From: Chryseobacterium gleum
GTDB taxonomy: Bacteria; Bacteroidota; Bacteroidia; Flavobacteriales_D; Crocinitomicaceae
Direction of reading: 5' to 3'
Assembly (NCBI GenBank): GCA_945877005.1
Contig: CAMCQL010000113.1
Location: forward strand, 1 to 6,510
DNA length: 6,510 nt
The notes under the pieces were generated by a model, which was not told the DNA's origin, did not search any database, and was given only the letters and a program-made list of their open reading frames with translations. The position numbers and the translations under genes are program-made. Positions 1 to 6,089 of this stretch are shown here, piece by piece (positions within the stretch are counted from its first letter, which is position 1; each line of letters starts with the position of its first letter).

Positions 1-1134
1 ACTTCATCTAGTATAATTGTATTACCTAGTGCGACATCAAATTTCAAATTGCAGGTCAAAGATGTCTGTTATAATGAAATTGTTGAAAAACAAGTGGAAG
101 TTGTTGTTCCTTTGTATAAGCCGCTTGAATTTCAATTGCTTGATGTAGTTGCAAATGAGGTGAATAGTTTTCAAGATGAATGTCCTTATGTACCCAAGCA
201 ATTGAATATTAAAGCTACTAATGGAGGTGGAGAATATACGTATGAATGGTTGGATCAAGGTAAATTGTTCTCATCAAAGTTTTCAGATTATTTAGTGCCA
301 TCTAAATCTACAGTATACACGATATCTGTAATTGATCGATGTGGCGTAAAGATTTCTAAATTAATTAATTATATTGTGACTAGCCCGCCATTGACTACAC
401 AGATTTTAGGACCTTCGTATGTCTGTTATGGAGAGTATGCAGAATTAAAAGTGAAGGTTGAGGGAGGTTTAGGGAAATATAATTTTAAGTGGGTAAATTC
501 TCAGAGTTTGGTAGACACAATGTTAATTAAACCTAAAACTTCTCGTTATTATTATTTAGAGGTGTCAGACGAATGTAAAACGTTTGTGAAAAAAGATTCT
601 TTATATGTTTCGGTAGTTCGAACTAAAGTTCAATTTAAAATAGAAGGAAAACCGATTACTTTTGAACAAGTGAATTTCATCAATACCTCTAAAGATTTAG
701 AAAGTAATAAATGGCAAATAGATAAATTAAAAATTTCATCAAATCTTAATGAGTCTTTTGTCTTTGAGAAAAAAGGTGTTTATGAAATAAAATTAACGGG
801 TTGGGATAGTTTTGGTTGTAAAAATGACACAATAATCTACCTTAAAATATTTAATCCAGTATCTGTGTATGTTCCAAATGCTTTTACTCCTAATAGAGGT
901 TCATTCAACAATACTTTTTTTCCTGTAATGGAAAGTGTTCTTGCTGTTGATTTTAAGGTGTTTAATCGATGGGGCGAATTAATTTTTTATACAAATGATA
1001 TTTATTCATCTTGGGACGGCACTTATAGAGGTGAAAATGTGTCTGAAGATGTTTATATTTATGTTATTGAAACCACTTCTATCTTAAATGAAAAAGATAA
1101 ATTTGTTGGTCATGTCACTTTAATTCGAAATTAA
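1..1134 (+). CDS. T9SS type-B sorted secreted protein with Ig/PKD-like repeats (5' end missing)
   Basis: This is a partial gene: the frame is open from base 1 to the TAA at 1132-1134 (377 residues), so the true start is upstream of the window. The TTG at 49 is not a credible start. Two similar Ig-like modules are visible, each running from an early Cys through G-x-Y-x-x-W and a Tyr-rich strand to D-x-C (about bases 181-345 and 424-579). A PKD-like module follows (about 628-852). The last ~90 residues (from 865, VYVPNAFTPN, then VFNRWGELIF, SSWDGTYRG and VYIYVIE) match the gliding-motility-associated type-B C-terminal domain (TIGR04131 family). That family routes proteins through the outer membrane by the type IX secretion system. 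The protein is therefore probably exported or attached to the cell surface, for example as an adhesin; its exact role cannot be read from this part. Only two bases separate it from the protease gene, so the two are likely co-transcribed. Confidence 0.9.
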   Translation, partial: TSSSIIVLPSATSNFKLQVKDVCYNEIVEKQVEVVVPLYKPLEFQLLDVVANEVNSFQDECPYVPKQLNIKATNGGGEYTYEWLDQGKLFSSKFSDYLVPSKSTVYTISVIDRCGVKISKLINYIVTSPPLTTQILGPSYVCYGEYAELKVKVEGGLGKYNFKWVNSQSLVDTMLIKPKTSRYYYLEVSDECKTFVKKDSLYVSVVRTKVQFKIEGKPITFEQVNFINTSKDLESNKWQIDKLKISSNLNESFVFEKKGVYEIKLTGWDSFGCKNDTIIYLKIFNPVSVYVPNAFTPNRGSFNNTFFPVMESVLAVDFKVFNRWGELIFYTNDIYSSWDGTYRGENVSEDVYIYVIETTSILNEKDKFVGHVTLIRN

Positions 1135-1136
1135 TT

Positions 1137-2684
1137 ATGAAAATAGTTCTTCTTTTTAGTTATATTTTTCTCGTTTTTTGTATTCATTCTCAATCTATTG
1201 AGAGTAAGAACTGGTTTCATTCATCAAAGGGGTTGCGGACTGATAAAGCCTATAAAGCTGTTAAAAACAAGAAGTCATCATCTGTCATAGTTGCAGTAAT
1301 TGATTCCGGTATTGATATTGAACATGAAGATTTAAAAGGTAAAATTTGGATAAATTTGAAAGAAATTCCCAATAACAACATTGATGATGATAAAAATGGA
1401 TACATAGATGATGTTTATGGTTGGAATTTTTTAGGGAATTCAAATGGTCAAAATCAAGAAATGGCTTGTTTGGAAAAAACAAGAGTTGTAAAAGAATTAA
1501 GAGATAAGTACGAACGATTAGAACCGAAACAAGTAGCTAAAGAGGATTGGAACGAATTCCAAACTTATTTGAAGGCTAAAAAAGAATTGAAAGAAGAGAT
1601 TGAAAATTATACGCAATACAAAACTCAATACGATCAATTAAAAGAGGTGTTTAAATACCTTCCGAATTTACTTTCTGAAGTGTTAAATAAAACAGATTAT
1701 ACTAAGAAGGACATAGAAAATTGGCAACCTACAGATGTAAATCATATTCAACTAAAAGAATTAGCACTTGCTATTTTTAATGAGAAATTAACAGAAGAAG
1801 ATGTGAATGAGCAGTCCAAACAGGTTGATGACATGTTGGCTTACAATTTAAATTTAACCTACAATGACCGTCAATACGTTGGAGATAATCCATTCGATTT
1901 TAAGCAAATTAATTATGGGAACAATAATGTTGAAGGTCCCGAAGCGCTTCATGGTACACATGTTGCTGGAATAATTGCTGCAGTAAGAGGGAATCAGTTA
2001 GGGATAGATGGTATAGCGACCAATGTTCAGGTAATGTCACTTCGAGCGGTCCCAAACGGCGATGAGTACGATAAAGACATTGCATTAGCGATTAGATATG
2101 CGGTAGACAATGGAGCGCATATAATTAACATGTCTTTTGGAAAATCATATTCTATAAATCGAAAAGAAGTTTTCAATGCTTTAAAATATGCAGAAAGTAA
2201 AGATGTTCTTATCATTCATGCGGCTGGTAACGATGCTTCAAATATAGATGTACATCCAAATTTCCCAATGCCTCAGTTAACATTAGAAGATTCGGTAAGT
2301 TTGTATCTGACAATTGGGGCAGCTACGAATAATTCAAAAAAATTGGTTGCTGACTTTTCAAACTATGGAAAACAAGTAGATCTTTTTGCGCCTGGGAAAG
2401 ATATATACAGTACAGTTCCTAATAATAAATATAAAAAATTGGATGGTACGTCAATGGCAGCTCCAATGGTAGCAGGTGCAGCAGCTTTTTTGAAATCTTA
2501 TTTTCCAGAACTTTCAATGAAACAAATAAAATATGTTATTATACAATCTGTTCGAAAGTATGATTCTAGTATTCAGGAAGTTCCAGGGAAAACATACACC
2601 GCTAATTTCAGTGAAATGTGCATGACTGCTGGAATGATTGATTTGAACAATGCTGTAAAAATGTGTGTAAAAATTCATCAATAA
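1137..2684 (+). CDS. Secreted S8 (subtilisin-family) serine peptidase
   Basis: The 515-residue product has an N-terminal signal peptide (Lys2, hydrophobic 3-16, probable cleavage near HSQ-S at 18-20). The S8 catalytic triad is intact: Asp56 in AVIDSGID, His272 in LHGTHVAG and Ser439 in DGTSMAAP, with oxyanion-hole Asn365 in HAAGND. Residues 83-92 (DDDKNGYIDD) resemble a calcium-binding loop and are typical of Bacteroidota S8 enzymes. Between Asp56 and His272 lies an insert (about 105-265) rich in Lys, Glu and Gln and probably helical, much longer than the corresponding stretch in subtilisin. No T9SS sorting domain follows the catalytic core; the protein ends soon after the last helix. It should hydrolyse proteins in the periplasm or outside the cell. 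ATG 1137 is two bases after the upstream stop, which suggests translational coupling to the T9SS cargo gene. The Cys at 15 is a poor lipobox candidate because Phe precedes it. The substrate is unknown. Confidence 0.93.
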   Translation: MKIVLLFSYIFLVFCIHSQSIESKNWFHSSKGLRTDKAYKAVKNKKSSSVIVAVIDSGIDIEHEDLKGKIWINLKEIPNNNIDDDKNGYIDDVYGWNFLGNSNGQNQEMACLEKTRVVKELRDKYERLEPKQVAKEDWNEFQTYLKAKKELKEEIENYTQYKTQYDQLKEVFKYLPNLLSEVLNKTDYTKKDIENWQPTDVNHIQLKELALAIFNEKLTEEDVNEQSKQVDDMLAYNLNLTYNDRQYVGDNPFDFKQINYGNNNVEGPEALHGTHVAGIIAAVRGNQLGIDGIATNVQVMSLRAVPNGDEYDKDIALAIRYAVDNGAHIINMSFGKSYSINRKEVFNALKYAESKDVLIIHAAGNDASNIDVHPNFPMPQLTLEDSVSLYLTIGAATNNSKKLVADFSNYGKQVDLFAPGKDIYSTVPNNKYKKLDGTSMAAPMVAGAAAFLKSYFPELSMKQIKYVIIQSVRKYDSSIQEVPGKTYTANFSEMCMTAGMIDLNNAVKMCVKIHQ

Positions 2685-2753
2685 CAGCACAGTTTTTATA
2701 AAATTCAAAAATATTCTGCACTAAACTAAAAGAAATTAATATAGTATGTTTTT

Positions 2754-2770
2754 TTTAGCTAAATTTGCAC
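2754..2770 (+). promoter_or_regulatory. Probable -7 element of the rpsP promoter
   Basis: TAAATTTG at 2760-2767 fits the Bacteroidota -7 consensus TAnnTTTG and lies 56 bases before the rpsP start. No TTG or TTTG is found about 19 bases upstream, so the -33 half is weak or absent; a T8 run occupies 2749-2756. The -7 element overlaps a perfect palindrome, TTTAGCTAAA, at 2754-2763. The sequence TTTGCAC, which includes the end of the -7 element, recurs at rRNA promoter P2. The assignment rests on one half of the promoter only. Confidence 0.45.
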
Positions 2771-2790
2771 TCAATTATTAATTATTAACA

Positions 2791-2805
2791 GAGGTTTCGT
2801 ACCTC
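2791..2805 (+). promoter_or_regulatory. Hairpin in the rpsP 5' leader
   Basis: GAGGT (2791-2795) and ACCTC (2801-2805) pair perfectly around the loop TTCGT, 18 bases before the rpsP ATG, in otherwise A/T-only sequence. Ribosomal protein genes often carry leader structures bound by their own product. I recall, without certainty, that an S16 leader motif has been proposed for Flavobacteria. The structure is seen directly; autoregulation by S16 is inference. Confidence 0.4.
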
Positions 2806-2823
2806 AACTTATAAACAAAAAAA

Positions 2824-3360
2824 ATGGCAACACGTATTAGATTGCAAAGACACGGAAAAAAATCGAAAGCTTTTTTTCATTTAGTAGTAGCTGATTCAAG
2901 AGCTAAAAGAGATGGTAAATTCATTGAGAAATTAGGTATTTATAATCCTAACACGAACCCAGCGACAATCGAGATCGACTTTGATAGTACTTTAACATGG
3001 TTAAGAACAGGTGCTGAAATGTCAGATACTGCTCGCGCGATTTTATCTTACAAAGGTGTGCTTTATAAAAACCATTTATTAAATGGTGTAACAAAAGGTG
3101 CTTTAACTGAAGCAGATGTTGAAACTAAGTTTGCTGTTTGGTTGTCAGGAAAAGAAGTTAAAATCAATTCTAAAAAAGACGGATTAAAATCTTCTTCTGA
3201 TCAAGCTAAAGCTGCAGCTTTTGAAGCAGAAAGTGCTGCTAAGGAAGCAAAAGCAAAAGCTATCGAAGCAAAAAACACTCCAGTTGAAGAAATAACTGAA
3301 GAGGTGAATGTTTCTGAAGAAACTTCAAATGAAAGTTCTGAGGAATCAGCAGCAGAATAA
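2824..3360 (+). CDS. rpsP: 30S ribosomal protein S16 (bS16) with long C-terminal tail
   Basis: The first ~82 residues are the conserved S16 fold, beginning MATRIRLQRHGKK, then VVADSRAKRDGKFIEKLGIYNP and the later SYKGVLYKNHLL. S16 binds 16S rRNA early in 30S assembly. The protein has 178 residues against roughly 80-90 in most bacteria. The extra ~95 residues contain an Ala/Lys/Glu-rich, probably helical stretch (about 125-150) and a very acidic Ser/Glu tail (154-178). Extended S16 proteins are usual in Bacteroidota, so this is probably not an artefact. ATG 2824 is preceded by an A-rich stretch (AAACAAAAAAA), common at highly expressed starts in this phylum, and no Shine-Dalgarno is visible. 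It is the first gene of the rpsP-rimM-trmN6 operon, with rimM 10 bases downstream. Confidence 0.97.
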   Translation: MATRIRLQRHGKKSKAFFHLVVADSRAKRDGKFIEKLGIYNPNTNPATIEIDFDSTLTWLRTGAEMSDTARAILSYKGVLYKNHLLNGVTKGALTEADVETKFAVWLSGKEVKINSKKDGLKSSSDQAKAAAFEAESAAKEAKAKAIEAKNTPVEEITEEVNVSEETSNESSEESAAE

Positions 3361-3368
3361 TTTTTTTT
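3336..3368 (+). terminator. Weak hairpin plus T8 tract at the rpsP/rimM junction
   Basis: TTCTG (3336-3340) can pair with CAGAA (3353-3357) across a 12-base loop. After the rpsP TAA comes a run of eight T's (3361-3368) ending two bases before the rimM ATG. An alternative fold is CTGA-GGAA-TCAG (3338-3349). Five mostly A/T pairs make a poor terminator by themselves. At most this is a pause or a partial attenuator, listed because stronger examples follow. Confidence 0.2.
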
Positions 3369-3370
3369 CA

Positions 3371-3898
3371 ATGAATAAAATTGATTGTTATCAATTAGGT
3401 TATATAGCGAAACTTCACGGATTTAAAGGTGAAGTTTCGTTTTTTTTAGACGTTACAGATCCGTTTGAGTATTCTAATTTAAAATCTGTCTTTGTTGAAT
3501 TAAATGGAGTATTAACTCCTTTTTTTATACAATCTATTCAAATTAAACCCAAAGGTTTTGCGTCGGTTAAATTGGAAGGAATGAATTCTGAATCCGATGC
3601 TCAAGTATTACTTCGTAAAAATTTATATTTACCAGCAAGTGAGTTGCCTAAATTAGAAGGTAAAACTTTTTACGATCATGAAGTTGTTGGTTTTCAATTG
3701 ATTGATGTTACATACGGAAGGGTGGGAGTTATTGAGCAAATTATTGATTTGCCTGTAAATCCCTTGATACAAGTAGATGCGAACGGGAAAGAAGTTCTAA
3801 TCCCTTTTGTTAAAGGTTTGATTCAGCAGGTAGATCGTGAAAATAAACAGCTTGTAGTTCAAGCACCAGAAGGCTTGATTGCCATTTATCTTGGCTAA
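3371..3898 (+). CDS. rimM: Ribosome maturation factor RimM
   Basis: The 175-residue product has the usual RimM length and architecture. An N-terminal domain (about 1-90) opens with YQLGYIAKLHGFKGEV, the family's conserved G-x-I-x-K-x-H-G-x-K-G-E-V signature. A PRC-barrel domain follows (about 98-172), with YDHEVVGFQL, a glycine-containing GRVGVIEQI strand, VLIPFVKGLI and the closing APEGLIAIYL. RimM binds S19 in the 30S head and helps process and fold the 3' domain of 16S rRNA. The start chosen is ATG 3371, because it lies 10 bases after the rpsP stop and gives the normal N-terminus. An in-frame ATG at 3308 would add 21 unconserved residues overlapping rpsP. The stop overlaps the trmN6 start by one base (TAATG). 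Unusually, codons 13-26 encode a strong hairpin followed by eight T's. Confidence 0.96.
   Translation: MNKIDCYQLGYIAKLHGFKGEVSFFLDVTDPFEYSNLKSVFVELNGVLTPFFIQSIQIKPKGFASVKLEGMNSESDAQVLLRKNLYLPASELPKLEGKTFYDHEVVGFQLIDVTYGRVGVIEQIIDLPVNPLIQVDANGKEVLIPFVKGLIQQVDRENKQLVVQAPEGLIAIYLG
3406..3447 (+). terminator. Intrinsic-terminator-like hairpin inside rimM
   Basis: CGAAACTTCAC (3408-3418) and GTGAAGTTTCG (3429-3439) are perfect reverse complements, giving an 11-bp stem with a 10-base loop (3419-3428). The stem extends to 13 pairs with G3407-T3440 (wobble) and A3406-T3441. Eight T's (3440-3447) follow the stem directly. This is the standard form of a rho-independent terminator on the + strand, but it lies in rimM codons 13-26 (residues A13 to L26). 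Translating ribosomes would mask it; poorly translated transcripts would be prone to stop here. Termination in the cell is inferred, not shown. Confidence 0.55.
3506..3526 (+). terminator. Second, weaker hairpin plus T7 tract inside rimM
   Basis: GGAGT (3506-3510) pairs with ACTCC (3515-3519) around the 4-base loop ATTA, and seven T's follow at 3520-3526. The stem has only five pairs, three of them G-C, and the T's encode Phe50-Phe51 region residues. Alone it would be dismissed as coincidence; it is recorded because it lies 59 bases after the much stronger structure. Confidence 0.22.
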
Positions 3899-4611
3899 TG
3901 CCACCTTTTAAATTTAAAAAATTTTCTATACATCAAGAAAGATCAGCACTTAAAGTGGGAACTGATGCCATGGTTTTTGGCGCGCTCATAGATGCTAACA
4001 ACCATGAACATTGTTTAGATATAGGTACAGGAACTGGTGTATTGTCTTTGATGCTTGCTCAAAAAAATCAACAATTAAAAATTACCGCAATTGAAATTGA
4101 TGGAAATGCCTTTGAAGATGCACTTCTTAATTTTAACAATGCTGATTTCACTAATTCATTTCATTTAATTAACAATGATTTTTTTGCGCATGAGTTCCAC
4201 CAAAAATTTGATTTGATTATAAGTAATCCCCCTTTTTTTAATGATTCTTTTCCTAGCCCTAATCATTTAAGGAAAATCGCCCGAAATTCAAATCAAGAAT
4301 TTATAACTTGTTTTTTTTCAAAAAACGCAAATATAATTACTGATCAAGGGAAGTTGTGGGTTATTTTACCTTCCGACCAAGTTCAGTTTTGGAATCGTAC
4401 AGCTAACATTTACGGGTTTAAACTAATTCATAATAAATCAGTTTTTGGTAAACCAGAGAAACTAATTCGAAATGTATGCGTATATAGTAGAACTGGTACT
4501 ATTACTAATTGGAATGAAGAAGATTTTTGCATTCGAACGTTAAGTGGGTTTTATACGCGGCAATACATTGAGATGACCTCAGATTTTCATGATAGAGTAC
4601 CTGTTAAATAG
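3898..4611 (+). CDS. trmN6: tRNA1(Val) (adenine(37)-N6)-methyltransferase
   Basis: The 237-residue product is a class I SAM-dependent methyltransferase. It opens with FKFKKFSIHQERSALKVGTDA, typical of the YfiC/TrmN6 family. The SAM-binding glycine motif is LDIGTGTGV (40-48), an acidic strand end is AIEID (64-68), and the N6-adenine catalytic motif is N110-P-P-F113. The C-terminal FYTRQYIEMTSDFH (218-231) is also family-like. In E. coli the enzyme makes m6A37 in tRNA1(Val), next to the anticodon; the same substrate is presumed here. The ATG shares its A with the rimM stop (TAATG), so translation is probably coupled. The setting with rpsP and rimM fits a role in translation. Other N6-adenine methyltransferases of this fold modify protein or rRNA, but the N-terminal motif favours TrmN6. 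Confidence 0.9.
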   Translation: MPPFKFKKFSIHQERSALKVGTDAMVFGALIDANNHEHCLDIGTGTGVLSLMLAQKNQQLKITAIEIDGNAFEDALLNFNNADFTNSFHLINNDFFAHEFHQKFDLIISNPPFFNDSFPSPNHLRKIARNSNQEFITCFFSKNANIITDQGKLWVILPSDQVQFWNRTANIYGFKLIHNKSVFGKPEKLIRNVCVYSRTGTITNWNEEDFCIRTLSGFYTRQYIEMTSDFHDRVPVK

Positions 4612-4649
4612 TTTTGTTTTTTTGCAATACTTTGTTTAATTTAGATCAT

Positions 4650-6089
4650 ATGAAAACGATTTTTTTGAAATTTTTTAGATACCTATTCTTTTTTAGTTTT
4701 TTGATTGTATTTTCTTGCAAAAAAGAAGAAATAGACATTAATACTACTCCTGTTTCTGATATCTCATCTACTGCTGCAGTTTCTGGAGGAACAGTTTTAA
4801 ATGAAGGGGGATCCTCGGTTACTAAAAAGGGAATCTGCTGGGCAACATATGAAAATCCAACTACTTCTGATTTTATTACATTAGACGGATCAGGAACAGG
4901 GAGCTACATCAGTTATTTGACAAAACTTCGTCCAAGCACGCTTTATTATGTTCGTTCTTATGCGACAAATTCAAATGGAACAAAATATGGAAATCAGTAC
5001 AGTTTTAGAACAACACCCCTAGCTTCTTCAACTGTCCCTATAGTGTATAATTATGATCCAATGGTAATTGATTCAAATAATTTTAAATTAAAATTGAATG
5101 CTGAAGTTATGCATGTTGGATTGAATGGGAAAGGTGTTGTTACTGAAAGAGGTTTTGTCTGGGGTTATAAGATGGGTCCGTCGATAAGTAATGATAAAAT
5201 CCCATGTGGCAATGGTATGGGAGTTTTTAATAGTGAGTTTAATTACCAAACAGATCAAAGCTATTATTTTCGAGCATATGCAATCAATGAAAGTGGGGTT
5301 GCTTATAGTGATGAGTTTAAAGTTTTGATTGAAAAAGCGAAACCACGAGTTCAAACAGTAGAAGTATATGATATCGATTCAACGTCTGCTGCTGCTGATG
5401 TAAAAGTACTTTCATCTGGAGGAACAGCAATTTTATCGAAAGGTGTATGTTGGAGTACACAACCATATCCCACAGTGGAAGAAGGAAAAACCATTAATGG
5501 AGAAGGGTTAGGAGATTTCACATCGAGCTTAAAAGATTTAAAAGAGAAAACAACATATTATTGCCGTTCATATGTTACAAATTCACAAGGTGTATTTTAC
5601 GGGAATGAGTTGAAATTTACAACCTATCCATCGCAATTGCAAATTGGTATGAGGTATAAAGGAGGTATTATATTCTTTTTAGATCAATATAAAAAGGGGG
5701 GGATGGTTGTTTCAGAAGATGATTTAGGATACGAGGTCTGGGGATGTGATGGGGTTTCTGTTTTCTCTGATAATCCAATCAATGAATTTGATGGGAGTAA
5801 AAATACAGCAAATATATTAAATAGCTGTCCTTCCGCAGCGGCTGCTAAATTATGTGTTGATTACAAGGTTGGTAAGTTTGATGATTGGTATTTACCATCT
5901 TATTATGAGCTAAACACGATTTATAATAATATTAAAGTGAAAGATTTTGATCGCTTTTCTCCAGGTTATTATTGGTCCTCTTCAATAAAAGATAAATTAA
6001 ATGCATATACTTTAGGTTTTATAGGCGGGAATCAAGGAGTATTTTCAAAAAGCTCAAAATATTTTGTTAGAGCTATTAGAAAAATATAA
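4650..6089 (+). CDS. Surface lipoprotein with FN3-like repeats and a DUF1566/FISUMP-like C-terminal domain
   Basis: The start is ATG 4650, which gives a clean signal peptide: MKTIFLKFFR, a hydrophobic run to 21, then F-S-Cys23. An upstream TTG at 4614 would only add 12 residues before it. Cys23 is the probable lipidated residue, and KKEE follows it, resembling the lysine/acidic export signals of Bacteroidota surface lipoproteins. Three related modules follow (about 32-122, 130-226 and 234-325), each with G-x-x-x-x-x-G-(F/I/V)-(C/V)-W, then T-x-Y-Y-x-R-(S/A)-Y-x-x-N and a closing Y-G/S-x-x-(Y/F)-x-F strand. The final domain (330-479) has GGIIFFLD, DDWYLPSYYEL, YYWSSS and FVRAIRK, the pattern of the DUF1566 (Lcl C-terminal) / FISUMP families. 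Function is unknown; binding or surface attachment is plausible. A G7 run occurs at 5696-5702. The gene starts 38 bases after trmN6 and may be reached by read-through. Confidence 0.88.
   Translation: MKTIFLKFFRYLFFFSFLIVFSCKKEEIDINTTPVSDISSTAAVSGGTVLNEGGSSVTKKGICWATYENPTTSDFITLDGSGTGSYISYLTKLRPSTLYYVRSYATNSNGTKYGNQYSFRTTPLASSTVPIVYNYDPMVIDSNNFKLKLNAEVMHVGLNGKGVVTERGFVWGYKMGPSISNDKIPCGNGMGVFNSEFNYQTDQSYYFRAYAINESGVAYSDEFKVLIEKAKPRVQTVEVYDIDSTSAAADVKVLSSGGTAILSKGVCWSTQPYPTVEEGKTINGEGLGDFTSSLKDLKEKTTYYCRSYVTNSQGVFYGNELKFTTYPSQLQIGMRYKGGIIFFLDQYKKGGMVVSEDDLGYEVWGCDGVSVFSDNPINEFDGSKNTANILNSCPSAAAAKLCVDYKVGKFDDWYLPSYYELNTIYNNIKVKDFDRFSPGYYWSSSIKDKLNAYTLGFIGGNQGVFSKSSKYFVRAIRKI

Noticed and set aside
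37..258. Minus-strand open frames in several places (37-258, 1285-1482, 2027-2215, 2514-2708, 5088-5354)
   Set aside because: All lie largely opposite well-identified + strand genes, show no recognisable domains, and are typical chance frames in A/T-rich DNA.
1146..1185. Lipobox LVFC (Cys15) in the S8 protease signal peptide
   Set aside because: Phe directly before the Cys does not fit the lipobox, and a standard signal-peptidase I site follows near HSQ-S.
2685..2756. Terminator after the S8 protease gene
   Set aside because: There are T runs and loosely complementary patches (GTTTTTATAAAATTC), but no stem of useful strength before a T-tract.
3308..3370. In-frame upstream ATG that would lengthen rimM by 21 residues and overlap rpsP
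   Set aside because: The added residues are only the other reading of the rpsP tail and show no RimM similarity; ATG 3371 gives the normal family N-terminus.
4628..4634. TACTTTG upstream of the lipoprotein gene as a -7 promoter element
   Set aside because: It is one base shorter than TAnnTTTG, and no suitable -33 TTG lies about 19 bases upstream.
4614..4649. TTG start adding 12 residues to the lipoprotein
   Set aside because: It would put polar residues before the signal peptide; ATG 4650 starts directly with the expected Met-Lys and hydrophobic segment.
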